From contig JXTB01000235.1 in the NCBI GenBank assembly GCA_002914805.1, forward strand, positions 336,350 through 400,349: a DNA stretch of 64,000 bases, in the 5' to 3' direction. The DNA is from Parasponia andersonii (Eukaryota; Streptophyta; Magnoliopsida; Rosales; Cannabaceae). The position numbers and the translations under genes are program-made. Under the pieces are notes generated by a model. It was not told the DNA's origin. It ran no database searches and saw only the letters and a program-made list of their open reading frames with translations. Each line of letters opens with the position of its first letter. Position 1 is the stretch's first letter. Positions 1-11,449 of the stretch are shown here, in pieces.

Positions 1-263
1 TCGACCACTTTCCTTTTCAATCAGTACCTTAAACTTCTTGAATTTTTTGAACACTTAAGATTTCTCCTTCAAAAAATACACCTAGGTCTTTCTTGAAAAA
101 TCATCGATAAAGAGGAGAAAGTAATTATTTTACAGAGAGAGCTTGGTCTTATTAGACCACACACGTTGGTATGTATGAGCTTATGTAATTTATAGGCCCA
201 GGAACTCGATTCTCTTGGAAAACTTCTTCTAAATTGCTTTCCCAATAAGCATCCTTTACATAA

Positions 264-689
264 TTAGTTTGGTTGACTGATGAAGGATATACCTCGAACC
301 ATCTCTTTCTTTGCTAATAATTCTAGGCCGCAAAAATTGAGAAGTCCCAATCTTAGGTACCAAAGCTTTGATGAATCTTTATAGTAAGCCTTTAGACATT
401 TTGCTACATCATTTTGAATGTGTATAAAGAACATTCTATTTCTTGTCATTGGCATTTTGATAATTAACTTGTTTCTATTGTCTCTTAAAGAAAGATTATC
501 TTCTTTTATATGAATATCATAGTCTTTCTCTAAGAGTTGGCAAAGGCTCAAGATATTATTCTTCATGTTAGGTACATAGTAAATTTTTGGAATAAACTGA
601 TGTTCTCCATTTCTCACGCGTATGAGAATTTTACCTTTGCCTTTCATTGATACCTTAGAATCATCTTCAAATGAAACATTCCTAGTCAT
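264..689 (-). pseudogene. copia pol fragment: protease-distal part to GAG-pre-integrase
   Basis: This is a 141-residue open stretch inside the copia fossil. The middle (YYVPNMKNNILSLCQLLEKD) is the well-known copia segment after the protease active site, and the C-terminal third (SSKLWYLRLGLLNFCGLELL, about residues 107-126) is the GAG-pre-integrase signature, usually LWHLRLGH. It is one part of a polyprotein, not a free-standing gene. The element as a whole is a broken fossil. Confidence 0.85.
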
Positions 690-2301
690 TGACTCGTCAA
701 GCTCTATGAATATGTCTCTTCTTCCATATATATGATTGCTTGAACCTCTATCAACATACTATATATTTTCTTGGTATCTATTGGTCTCCTTGCATGCTAA
801 CAGTAATATATCTTCCTCTTGTCTTTTATCTTTCACATAATTAGCTCTCTCTTATACTTTCTTTAGAGCTCTACATTCGGAAGTATGATAACCATATCTC
901 TGATAGTTATGACACTTGATCTAGGACTTGTCATGCCAATGTCGTGGGTTAACTCTTCTATGACCTCTTGTTGAGCTTTCTCTTTTATCTTTATTTTCAT
1001 AATTGTTGTTAAAGCATCCTCTTCCTCCTTTTCTATGTCCACAATCTCTTCTTGGCCATGACCTCTTTCATGTCCTATTCCATTGTTGAAATCTTCTTCT
1101 TTCTCTTGGAGTTGAGTCTTGAGGAGCTGCTCGTTGAAATTTTGTCTTCTTTTTCTTTTCTTCGTGGGCTTATAAGAAAACTAAGAGTTGTTCTATTATC
1201 ATGGCTCCTAAATCTTTGGTTTCTTAAATGACAATAATAATATTTTCAAATTTCGGATATAACGATCAAAGAATTTTTTCCATAATTGTAGCATTTTCTA
1301 GGTTCCAACTATTTCTCTTCATTTGATTAGAAATGGTTAAAATTCTAGAAAAGTAGTTAAATATTGACTCAATCTTTATCATGTGTAACAAATCTAACTC
1401 TCCTCTTAGAGATTGAAGGCGTACTTTTTTAACCTTTTCTTCTCCCTTGTATGAAATTTGAAGTTTCTGCCATGATTATTTGGCAGAGGTTGCACTTGAG
1501 ATTTTCTGAAACCCATCGTCATCTAAGGCTTGGTAGATGAGGAAAAGAGCCTTTTTGTCTCTCTTTCTTGAGTCTTTTTAAACTATCTTTTTGTATTGAG
1601 GATAATGTCACCTCATCTCTTCGCTTTTTATAGTCTTTCTCCCCTATATCCCAAATATTACGTACTCCAAGAAGGACCTTCATTTTGATAGTCTAATTAT
1701 CAAAGTTGTTTCCCTAGAGTAGTGAAACTTGAAGAGATGTAAGCTGCCAGTAACCATAAGACTTAATAGAGTGAACTTTTGTAATTTTTGACTAAATGGA
1801 TGGATCCAGAATATTGAAAAACTTTCAGATCGACTAGTACATCGACTTGGTCAAAGTCAATGATCAAAGTCAATATTGAGTTAATGGTCAATGCTTGTCA
1901 ACAATATGGTCAATAATGCGGTCAACGACGTCGATGACTTAGTTAACAGTGTGGTCAAACGACTCTTACAACTTAGTCAATTACTCTGACGGCTCGGTTA
2001 TACAGTTCTGACTCGGCTCAATTCGGTGAGTTGACTCAGTTTCTGGCAATAAAAGTTTGTGACAGCAAACTTTGGATGACTTATTCATACTCATTCAGAC
2101 TCTGATTTGGCTGATTTTTATGGCAGTGTGTTCATCTTATCGAGCTCTTCGATTTGATATGTAATAGTAGTATGTTTGAAATAAATGACTGATACTCTTA
2201 ATCTTAAGAATGTTTTCTAATGTAGAAAATCAGTCAAAGTTGCAACCACTAAGTATATTTTGAATTTTAAGAAAACTCACAACCTCGCTTTGATACTAGT
2301 T

Positions 2302-2680
2302 TGTTTGAAATAGGAAATTTTTGAGGCTAGAAGACTAGAGAGGCTAAGGGAGAAACTAAGAGAATTTTGGTGGAAGAGAAGAACTTGTATTATTACTTGA
2401 ATTGCTTCTTTTTTTGGCTTGATGCAAAATGGGATGGAGGAGCACTCTATTTATACTACTCCAAGGATGATTCTAGATGGTATAAGAATGCTCCATCCAA
2501 CCTTCAACCACTTAATTAATTATACTATTTAACAACTATAAGAATACTCTACAAACTTAGATATTAAACTACGGACTATTAGATATACACATAAAATAAG
2601 CCAAACTCACTACACAAACTCAAATAACAAAGCTATTTATCTGTGGTCTAATAGGTCACAAATAAGTTTATTTTCTAACA
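2302..2680 (-). repeat. 5' LTR of the left copia fossil, with TATA box
   Basis: The 379-bp segment begins TGTTTGAAA and ends TTCTAACA, giving TG...CA ends, and sits directly beside the primer-binding site. On the minus strand it holds TATAAATA (2448-2455), in the position expected for the LTR promoter. No second LTR of this element is in the window. Confidence 0.8.
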
Positions 2681-3390
2681 ACACAAATATGATAGAATGG
2701 ATATACTGTCTGCTATTAGATGTGCCTTCTCTTTAATTTTCTTTGTCTCTATTCCAGGATAGTAAAACTTTATTCTCTGTTCCAGGACAGTAAAATTTAT
2801 TCTCTGTTGAAGGAAAATCTTAAATTATTTTTTTAGGACATTTTTCTCTAGGATAATTTGTCAAGATACGAGTGGTTGAACATGCTACAAGTTTTAGTCA
2901 ATTCATCGATCGAATTCTTTTGGATTTCTGTGTATGACATTTGGTAACTTAAACATTTTTTTTTTTAATTTAATGATTGTTTTTCAGGATTTTCTTTAAT
3001 TTTATAGCTTGTGATTTTAACTTTACATAATAAATAGAATTGGTTGAGTCGATCTTTTCGAAAATTTTATGTTAGGTAAATATCATCTTTATCAAGGAAA
3101 AAAATAAAAACATTTAAGATCATTTGTCCAAAAATCATGTACTAGTTTGTTTTCAACTACTCATATTTTCACACATTATTTAAAATCCATAAATGTGAAG
3201 TGACGCTCGTTTTACAATGTTTTTTTTTTCTTCCTACTTTTTCAACTTGTTTTAAGGAATATGTATGAAGACATAAGTAGTTGGACATAAATCAGTATAA
3301 GATCAAAAAGAAAAAAAAATCTTTATTATACATGCATAAAATTACTCTATAAATGTCACCACCGCAAAAATAAAAACTGTATAGACGAAT

Positions 3391-3478
3391 TTACTTCGAT
3401 AGTAAATTTTATTTTGATTCGTGTCTAGTTTTCTTTACTTCAATAGTAAATTTTATTTTGATTCGTATCTAGTTTTCT
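3391..3478. repeat. 44-bp tandem duplication (2 copies)
   Basis: Copies at 3391-3434 and 3435-3478 start TTACTTCGATAGTAAATTTT and TTACTTCAATAGTAAATTTT and end GTCTAGTTTTCT and ATCTAGTTTTCT. They differ at only about two positions. Confidence 0.9.
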
Positions 3479-5309
3479 TCTCTTTTTCGGAAGGAAAAAG
3501 ACTGAGTTATTATTTATTTTCTGTTTTCGGTTATAGGCATTGCCGGATTAGCTCACACATATGGAATTAGCCTGAAAATATTACAAGCTTTAAAACAATA
3601 TTGAAGGAAAATCTTTAGCTTCCACCCCCCCCCCCCTCTCAATACTTTTGGATTTCTGTGTACAAAGTGTGGCAACTTAAACATAGTTTTTTCTTTTTAA
3701 AAAAATGGAATCAAAGAAAAAATATTTTCAGAAGTTTTCTTTACATTACAAAGTTATAAAATCCCACAAAATTTGGAGGGGTATTTTCAACTTTTTATCT
3801 GAAAATATGGATTTAAATGCAATAATTTATCAAAATTGAGCCATAGTACAATTTTAGAAAGTAGTTTTGCAAGAAAACTTGGGATTGGACTATTTAAGAA
3901 TGTGGAAACCCCTCTAATCAATTTTCATAAGTTGAAAAAGGGTACCGGAGCAATTAAATCAAAATTTTTCAGTGGAAACTCTTTTGCAATTAACTTTTTT
4001 TAAATTCAGTGCTAGCAAAGCAAGTTTTTATGGCGTTTTTAGAAAATTCAATATTTAGAATGTTCCTATAAGCAATTTATCCATTTATTTTCTCTCTTCA
4101 TTTTTTCTTTTAACATCCTTCACTGCCAAGACTAGAATCCAGTTGCCAGAGACTGTACCATCCCACCTTTGCCTTGTGAGTTAGGGGATCAATTACCTGT
4201 TTTTTTTAATAAAATCAATTTTTTTTAGATTATTTTACCTATTATTGAAATTTCTTGATTTCAATATTATTTATTGGATTTTGATAATTGTTTTAGAAAA
4301 ATGTGATGTTTTAGAAGAAAAATGATTGTACGAGGATTTTTGGTCTCGTTCATACTACATGTGTCATAGGATCATTCATAAGCACTAGTTTAGCATCGTG
4401 GATGAGCACAAGTGACTAGGACCCCACGTCAGTGCAAGTCATTAAACCTATGCAGGGACCCTATTAGGTGGCTATGACCCTACCTTTGGTGAGAGATTAT
4501 AAACCTTCGCAGGAAACTAGCTTCTAAGACACATGATCATGTAGTTCAAAACAAAGTTTTTTTTTCACACAGAATAAGGATTAATTACTCTAGTTCATAA
4601 TGGGGAACGAGGGTTTATGAGTTCGAGTGATTTGTGTCATGCGTTGTATAGTTTTTAATATACGATTTATGTTACATATACATTGTTTATATTATGGATT
4701 TTGGATTATGTATATATATAGTTTATATGTTTGTTTTATAAACAACTAAACATGCAAGATTTTCAAAAGTACCAAAAGTACAAACGGTTTTGTAAAGATG
4801 TAATTGATGTCTTACCGGGATTTTCTAGCTCACCCCTCCTTTTCCCTCTCAGGTAGTGTTTAGGGTTCCACGAGTTAGGAATAGTCTAGACTGAACGCAA
4901 GTTAGTTATATCATTTGTCTCGGTAATGCTAGAAGATCAAGCTTAGTTATTTGGTAAATAATAGAACTTGATCAACTTGAAACCAAGATGAATAAATTAT
5001 ATATATATATATATCTGTAAAATCTTGCCATTTTAGCACTTGATGATGAGGATAATGATGCATAACTTTGAATATATTTGAATCCATATGAATATTTATT
5101 TTTAAGTCTGTATTAGTGGTGCATGCATAATTGTAAATTGTGGATTACTTGTTAGAGATTCACTTTTACAAAATCAAATATTGAAGTTTTCTCAGAGATT
5201 TTCATAAAAATAACTTGGAATTTCTAACCTAAGTGAAACTTTAATTCTACCATTGACCCTGATTTGGGTCACGAAAAAAATAATTAGAATTTTTTTATTC
5301 CTTCTTTTT

Positions 5310-5590
5310 GGGGGATAAAAAGATCATTTGTTCAAAAATTATGGATGAGTTTGTTTTCAACCAAATTATTCAAAATCCTTAAAATAAGGTAGCTCTTTTT
5401 TCAACACCTTTTCTTTTCTTTATAATATTTTAACTTTTATGTAAAAATATGTGTCAAGATATGAGTAGTTGGACATGAATCAAATTTTTGGAATCTTCGT
5501 CTGAAAAGAAATTTTTTTGTTTATTACAAATGAAATTTCTCATATAAATGCCATCGTAACGAAAATAAAAAATAAATAGACAAATTTTTT
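5310..5590. repeat. diverged direct copy of 3100-3390
   Basis: Both segments share, in the same order, AGATCATTTGTYCAAAAAT, GAGTTTGTTTTCAAC or TAGTTTGTTTTCAAC, AGTAGTTGGACAT, ATAAATGYCAYC and a closing ATAGACRAAT tract. They lie about 2.2 kb apart in direct orientation upstream of the oxidase gene and are clearly diverged. They may be an old segmental duplication or two copies of an unrecognised repeat. Confidence 0.65.
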
Positions 5591-6089
5591 AGTTTGTTTG
5601 ATTGCTGAATAAGTAATAGAGCCTATATTATAGGTAGTAATCATAATTAAAATTAAATCTCACTTTCTATTTTTTTTATAAAAAAAGTGGTGCTAGTAAT
5701 ACTCGAAGGAGGGAAAAAAATGTGGTGAGCGATAGACTTGCCTTCAATATATATATATATATATTCCTCTAGCTGTTTTCTTTTTTTTTTGGCTGGAAAA
5801 GTCCTCTACTGTTTCAGTCTCATATTTCTTGAAACTGTGCAGCGTACACTTGCCAAAATTATCCATATTTAGCTGCACAAACTTCTATCCATGCAAAGAT
5901 AAACTTTCTTTCCGTTCAAATAAAGTACTATTATCCTACTTTCTTTATTATTCAGATACTCACATTTCCTTCTTTTAATTAACCTCCCTAAACTAAACCA
6001 ACTTTTCTTTTCTCAACACTAACAAAGTTCACCTATTGCCCTCCAAAACTACTCAGCTTTTTCCTCACCAAAAAACGGAAAATCCAAAA

Positions 6090-7748
6090 ATGAGCACCAT
6101 TTTCATTCTCTTCCTAATTAATCTATCCTTCAACTTTTTTAATAACCATCCTTTAGTTTCATCCCAACCCCTAACCCAATTCTTCGGCACCAAAGGAACA
6201 TGGCATCTCTTGCAAGAAAGCATCGGCATAACCGCCATGCACATGCAACTCCTACGTAACAACAAGGTTGTTATGTTCGACCGGACTGATTTCGGCCCAT
6301 CAAACATCTCCCTCGGTGGTGGCCGATGCCGGTTTGACCCTGCTGATACTGCCCTGCAAGTCGACTGTACCGCCCACTCTGTCCTATACGACGTTGCATC
6401 CAACTCATTCCGGCCCCTTATGGTGCAAACTGATTTATGGTGCTCTTCGGGAGCTGTTCTCCCAAACGGAACCCTCGTTCAGACCGGCGGTTACAACGAC
6501 GGCGATCATGTCATTCGCGCCTTCACTCCTTGTATAAACGACATCTGTGATTGGATTGAAACTCCAAACTACTTAGCTGAACGACGATGGTATGCTACCA
6601 ACCAAATATTACCGAATGGTGATATTATTATAATTGGAGGGAGGCGACAATTTAATTTTGAGTTTTTCCCAAAAATTAAACCAGAAAAATCCTCTCTTTT
6701 CCAGCTTAATTTTCTTAGAGAAACTTCGGACTCTGATGAAAATAATTTGTACCCCTTCGTACACTTACTACCGGATGGAAACTTGTTTATTTTTGCTAAC
6801 ACACGATCGATATTATTCAATTACAATCAAAATAGTGTGATTAAGGAGTTTCCTTCAATTCCGAACGGTGAGCCTCGCAACTACCCGAGCTCCGGCTCGT
6901 CGGTTTTGCTTCCGTTGGACCAGAACAAACCCGATATGGAAGTCGAAATCATGATCTGCGGTGGGGCGCCGAGGCGCTCACATCGGGAAGCCCTGGAAGG
7001 AAACTTTGTGGAAGCACTCAGCAGCTGTGGGAGACTAATGGTGAGTGATCGAAACCCTAGTTGGGAAGTGGAGTACATGCCTATATCCCGAGTTATGGGC
7101 GATATGGTAATTCTACCCAGTGGTGACGTCATCATAATCAATGGCGCCGGAAAAGGAACGGCCGGGTGGGAGGCCAGTGATGATCCGGTGACGACGCCGG
7201 TCATTTACCGCCCGACCGCCGAGCGTAACAACCGGTTTTGGACCATGGAGCCTTCACGAACACCGAGATTATACCACTCGGCGGTGGTTCTATTGCCGGA
7301 CGGCCGGGTTCTGGTCGGCGGCAGCAACCCGCACGTGTACTATAACTTCACACGTGTCAAGTTTCCGACCGAGCTAAGCCTAGAGTCGTTTTCGCCGCCG
7401 TACTTGTCGGCGGAGTACAGGCTGATACGACCAAGAATTGTGGCGGCGGCGAGTAAGGTCCTAGAGTACGCGCAGTTGTTCTCGGTGATTTTCACGGTGG
7501 CTGAGTATACAACACCTGATTCGTTGTCGTTTAGGATCATAGCGCCGTCGTTTTCTACGCATTCTTTCGGAATGAACCAGAGAATGGTGGTGATGAAGTT
7601 GACGAGCGTCTCTCGTGTTACAGTGTATAGTTATAACGCAACGGTGTTGGGGCCGTCAAAGGCTGAGATTGCACCGCCGGGATATTATATGCTGTTTGTG
7701 GTGCATTCTGGGATTCCTAGTCCCGGTACGTGGGTGAAGTTGCAGTAA
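6090..7748 (+). CDS. GLOX: glyoxal oxidase-like copper radical oxidase (GLOX family)
   Basis: This is a complete, intronless 552-residue protein. Family knowledge: plant GLOX proteins are secreted copper radical oxidases of the galactose-oxidase type that oxidise small aldehydes to acids and release hydrogen peroxide at the cell wall. Seen in the sequence: a hydrophobic signal peptide (about residues 1-25, ending near LVSSQ), a seven-bladed-type N-terminal glyoxal oxidase domain (about 35-440) and a C-terminal DUF1929 domain (about 445-550). Likely copper and cofactor residues are all present: Cys118 in WCSSG and Tyr168 in RRWYAT (crosslink pair), Tyr395-His396 in RLYHSA, and His491 in THSFG. 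Four N-glycosylation sequons are visible (Asn72, 126, 419, 516). Start: the frame is open upstream, but the first ATG is at 6090 in context CCAAAAATGAGC, and it directly precedes the signal peptide. No breaks are seen, and the length is usual for the family. No other host gene adjoins it. Confidence 0.97.
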   Translation: MSTIFILFLINLSFNFFNNHPLVSSQPLTQFFGTKGTWHLLQESIGITAMHMQLLRNNKVVMFDRTDFGPSNISLGGGRCRFDPADTALQVDCTAHSVLYDVASNSFRPLMVQTDLWCSSGAVLPNGTLVQTGGYNDGDHVIRAFTPCINDICDWIETPNYLAERRWYATNQILPNGDIIIIGGRRQFNFEFFPKIKPEKSSLFQLNFLRETSDSDENNLYPFVHLLPDGNLFIFANTRSILFNYNQNSVIKEFPSIPNGEPRNYPSSGSSVLLPLDQNKPDMEVEIMICGGAPRRSHREALEGNFVEALSSCGRLMVSDRNPSWEVEYMPISRVMGDMVILPSGDVIIINGAGKGTAGWEASDDPVTTPVIYRPTAERNNRFWTMEPSRTPRLYHSAVVLLPDGRVLVGGSNPHVYYNFTRVKFPTELSLESFSPPYLSAEYRLIRPRIVAAASKVLEYAQLFSVIFTVAEYTTPDSLSFRIIAPSFSTHSFGMNQRMVVMKLTSVSRVTVYSYNATVLGPSKAEIAPPGYYMLFVVHSGIPSPGTWVKLQ

Positions 7749-7895
7749 TATATTGCTGTGATTGTATTAATACGTAGTTGGGTTTTTTTTCTTTTTTGTT
7801 ACTTTTCTTGGGGAACGAGTTGGCATCTTAGCAAATAATTCGTTGTTTTTGTAAACAACTTACAACAAACTTCAGTCAACATTCTCAATTAAGAA

Positions 7896-7901
7896 AATAA
7901 A
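7896..7901 (+). terminator. candidate poly(A) signal of the GLOX-like gene
   Basis: AATAAA lies 148 bases after the stop codon, preceded by T-rich stretches at 7782-7806. Plant poly(A) signals are loose, so this is only the best-looking candidate. Confidence 0.35.
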
Positions 7902-8078
7902 ATGGAGAAGAGAAGAAGAAAATTACCGGTAGTTTAAACGAATTTGCACCATATTTTTGTTTTCACTTCTGAGTTAGAACTGGCTCATGAATTTGGTTAT
8001 TGTAAAATTGGTATACTGTAGTTGATATGTAGATTAGATATTTCATTATTGTATAGACACGAGTGACTGTCATTTATT

Positions 8079-8119
<41 letters not shown>

Positions 8120-8324
8120 TGGTTCTCAATTTAACAGGTGTGTGGTAACTCATTTATTCATATATATATATATATATATTAGTATTTAAGTGTGGTAATT
8201 TTTCTTTAGTCATTACATCATCTAATTTGATGGCTACCATAATTTGAATAGTTTAAAAATAATAATAAAAATAAATATTTATTATTTAATAATTTTTTTC
8301 TTTATTTTTTTACCATAAAAAAAC
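7902..8324. repeat. AT microsatellites in a small duplicated context
   Basis: TA runs at 8082-8115 and 8161-8179 each follow CATTTATTCA and are each followed by a GTGTGGTAA motif. The block therefore looks like a short tandem duplication around a TA microsatellite. Nothing coding is seen. Confidence 0.75.
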
Positions 8325-8339
8325 CACTATTAGAAAAGA

Positions 8340-8665
8340 AGACATTCACGGCAGTTAAAAACTGTCATAATTAATAATCAACTACCATTAATGCAAATGC
8401 CATTAAAAAAGGCACCTTTAACGGCGGTTATAACCACCGTGAAAGATAGTTTAATTATAGAAATTGTATAGAAACCGCTGTAATTGAAGATATGTAATCG
8501 TGGTTATAACCGCTATTGATATATTTTTGAATGGTGATCAATTATGGCGATTCTTGTAAAACCATTGTAATTGATCAATTTTACGACGGTTACAACCACC
8601 ATGAAAGGTTATTTGTTACCCTTTAATGGCAGTTTAATGTGAACTGCCGTTAAATGTCCATTCTA
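8340..8665. repeat. left subterminal repeats of the CACTA element
   Basis: Short imperfect palindromes recur: CGGCAGTTAAAAACTGTC, ACGGCGGTTATAACCACCGT, TCGTGGTTATAACCGCTA, ACGACGGTTACAACCACC and GGCAGTTTAATGTGAACTGCC. Subterminal arrays of this kind are the known binding sites for the accessory CACTA protein in En/Spm. The same style of motif recurs at the right end (about 21770-21960). Confidence 0.8.
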
Positions 8666-9559
8666 GAGAAATTTTTTTTCCATTTTCTAGGATAATTTAT
8701 AAAATTTCACATAATAAAAACCTACATATAAATAGATTCATTCGACTTATATAAGATCTAGACCCATATAAATTCACAAATAAATGTATACAACTAAAGT
8801 TCTATTACATAAACAAATACAACACAATATATGTACCACTATCACTTGCAAGTTAATTAACTTAATTCAAGGTTAGAATAATCTATAAAATATACATAAA
8901 GTCAACGAATTAGAGATATAACCTAATACTTGAACATATGACTAAAACTTGCAACATAATTCCGATAAATTATATCAATAACTAAGTCTAATAACATAGT
9001 CTAACTAATCGAGATCAATCATAAATGATTGGTTATGGTTACAGCCTATTTTTCATGCCTTTTATTAATGTCGTATACTGAATAAATTTCTTGGCTGCGA
9101 CAATATAAGTTTATAAACATAAATCAAATTTAGTAATTAAAAATGATAAGTACATGTGTGAACTTATATACTTTTAGACAAACAAAGTAAAGCATTAAGA
9201 TACTTACATTTGATCCAATATAATCCACTAGACTATTATCCGTCACCAAGTCTCACATCATGCGCAAGACATAAAAAGCATACTCCACGTAATTAGGTTG
9301 AGATGGACACTATGATTATGATGAGAACTACATATAGTTAAAATATATAATCATCAATTGCATACCTTAATAAGTTCATATTATAATTGTTATAGATCAT
9401 ATCTTAATTGCATACTATCTTGGTCATTGTCTCCTATTTTGCTTGTCGGTATTATATATTTGGAATGCACTAAAAGAAATCAAATATCATATTACTAATA
9501 GATTGATTACATAAACATATGACTTTAACCCAATTAATCTTAAATCTTTCACAGATACT
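8666..9559. other. AT-rich non-coding interior of the CACTA element
   Basis: I see no coding signal here. It lies where the transposase C-terminal part (the DUF4218/DUF4216 end in full TNP2 proteins) would be expected, so a deletion in this element is likely. Confidence 0.55.
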
Positions 9560-11449
9560 AAGTTGTGAATGTTTGAGGATAACCATTTGGAACTTTTATA
9601 TTGGCTAAAGTCTCGCATATTTGAAGCTTCTCTTCTTTTGTCAAATTAAAACAAGCTTTCGATGAAAATGTTCACTTCTTGTCTAATTTAGGAGCTAAAT
9701 CTTTTCTTACTCCCATTTCCACAAGATTAAGACGAGCGGCAATACCATCTTTTATTTTTCCGGGTATGTTAAGCAAAGTCCTAATAATACTATTATAAAC
9801 ATTCTTTTTAATGTGCATGACATCAAGATTGTGCCATAAAACATTATGCTTCCAATACTCTAACTCAAAGAAAATAGATTTATTTTTCTAGCAGTCACTC
9901 TTTGTTGCTTTTTTCTCTGTGTCTTGTGTTATTTTCCCCTTTTCTTTCTTATTTCTTTGGCTCTTTTCTTTCGTGACTTTTCCAAATTTGTTAACTATCA
10001 GACTAACTTGTTCAAAAAATTCCTCACCGCTTAATGGACTAAGAACATTTTCTATCTTCTTTTTTCCATTAAAACACTTCGTATATTTATGATAAGTATG
10101 ATCAAATGGTAGGAATCATCGATTTCTCATATAAGCTTCTTTATTATAATGCTTCAATCTTATTGCATATGTATGCTCACTATATATTGGGTATGCTTTG
10201 TAACCCTTTTCACAATGCCTAGACAAATTGCCATATACAGGGAAATCATTGATTGTTCATAATAATACCGTCCTCAAATTAAATCTCTCATTTTTTCTTA
10301 CATCATAGCAATCGACTCCATCCTATGGATTTTTTTAAATCGTCTATCAACGGTGTAAAATAAATATCTATATCATTCCCATACTTTTTAGATCCCGAGA
10401 TTAACAGGGTGAGTATTGTAAATCTTCTCTTCATGCACAACCAAAGAAAAAGATTATAAATAACAAGTATAACTGGTTAACAACTATAATGGCTACTCAT
10501 TGAACTATAAGGGTTTATGTCAGCAGCTGAAAGAACAAGTCTGAGATTTCTAGGATCTTTTTTTATTATTGGCCATATGTCATCTATTTTTTCCAAGCAA
10601 GAGAATCTGTCGGATGCCGAAGTTTTCCATCTTTGATTCTATCTTCATTATGCCATATCAAACTTTCAGCATGTTTTTCATTCTGAAACAACCATCTATA
10701 TCGAGGAATGGATGGAACATACCACAAGACTTTTGCTAGGACCCTTTTCTTCTCTTGGTTAGAGTGCTTCATAACCTTCCATCTCGAACATTTGTATACA
10801 GGACAACTACTTTCTTCTACAAACTCTTTGCGGTACAATATACAATCTTTTAGACAACCATGTATCTTTTCATTCTCCATGCCTATTGAGCATAATGTTT
10901 TCTTTGCCTCATATATAGAAGTAGGTATGCTGTTATTTTTAAGGAATATCTCTCCTAATAATGAAAGCAATTGAGAAAATCCATTATTGCTCCACCCTTT
11001 ATGAGCTTTTAAATTGTAAATTCTAACAAAAAATGACAATGTCGTGATTTTTGAACCAAGATAGAGATCTCTCTCTGCATCCTCCGCTAATTTCATTAAT
11101 TCATCCGAACGATTAGCAAAGTTCTCTTCAACATCATTAACCATATCTATCGGATGATCTTCGTATTCCTTTGAATCATATTTCTTTTGAGCTCTTCTGT
11201 TAGGGAAATTTTCTTCACATGCCGGTTCCCCATGCCATATCCATCTCAAATAAGGTATATCTATTCGATTAAAAATAAATGTCCACTTAAGTCGACATCT
11301 CTCATATAATTAATGTTACTACACTTAACACATGGACATGGAGTCATATTAGGATCTACACCATTTTCTTTGGTATATCTTAGGAAAAGTAAAACCCCTT
11401 CTTCATATTCTTTTGAAAATCTACTCTTTATCATCTAACTTTTATCCAT
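9560..11449 (-). pseudogene. TNP2-type CACTA transposase, degenerate and C-terminally truncated
   Basis: The best start is the ATG at 11449 (MDKS, the usual start of this family). The transposase-associated domain follows with its CPCVKC motif, then WIWHGE near 11240. The 10584-11249 segment (221 residues) holds DHPIDMVND, the LYLGSKITTLSFFVRIYNLK segment and WYVPSIPRYRWLFQNEKHAE. Downstream comes the TNP2 core: DPRNLRLVLSAADINPY, SHYSC, FNLRTVL, INDFPVYGNLS, RNR-FLPFDHTYH, and near 9840 YWKHNVLWHNLDVMHIKKNV. Breaks: the family Trp after MDKS reads TAG, a one-base shift lies between the CPCVKC segment and WIWHGE, another sits in the A run after LAWKK (10583), and in-frame TGA codons replace the usual Trp before TINDFP and the usual Arg before FLPF. 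It ends near 9560 without the C-terminal domains. It is not expected to be functional. Confidence 0.9.

Larger units (their letters stand above)
1..2680 (-). mobile_element. Ty1/copia LTR retrotransposon fossil, 5' half
   Basis: The element reads on the minus strand and is cut by the left edge of the window. In element order it shows a 5' LTR (2302-2680), a primer-binding site at 2287-2298 whose complement reads TAGTATCAAAGC (close to the initiator-Met type TGGTATCAGAGC), a gag region (about 1790-850) with the typical copia gag wording YQALDDDGF and SYKGEEKVKKVRLQSLRGE, a zinc-knuckle remnant near 880-930, then protease-distal and GAG-pre-integrase sequence (264-689). Five bases ACACA follow the LTR, but the partner duplication lies outside the window. 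It is broken, with several breaks. The family assignment rests on the gag and pre-integrase wording and on the PBS. Confidence 0.88.
2681..6089. other. AT-rich spacer upstream of the oxidase gene
   Basis: I see no supported gene here. It holds diverged duplicated segments (about 3100-3390 resembles 5310-5590; about 2810-2975 resembles 3601-3700), a 44-bp tandem pair (3391-3478), a poly-C run near 3626, an AT run at about 5001-5014 and one at 5747-5764. A less AT-rich patch at 4320-4550 looks like a remnant of an LTR but I cannot assign it. The last 300 bases are the probable promoter and leader of the oxidase gene: no canonical TATAAA is visible close to the ATG, but CT-rich patches (for example 6003-6015) like plant core-promoter Y patches are. 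Confidence 0.6.

Noticed and set aside
6065-6403. 112-residue minus-strand frame and other frames overlapping the oxidase gene
   Set aside because: They are antisense or out-of-frame shadows of a well-supported gene and have no domain of their own.
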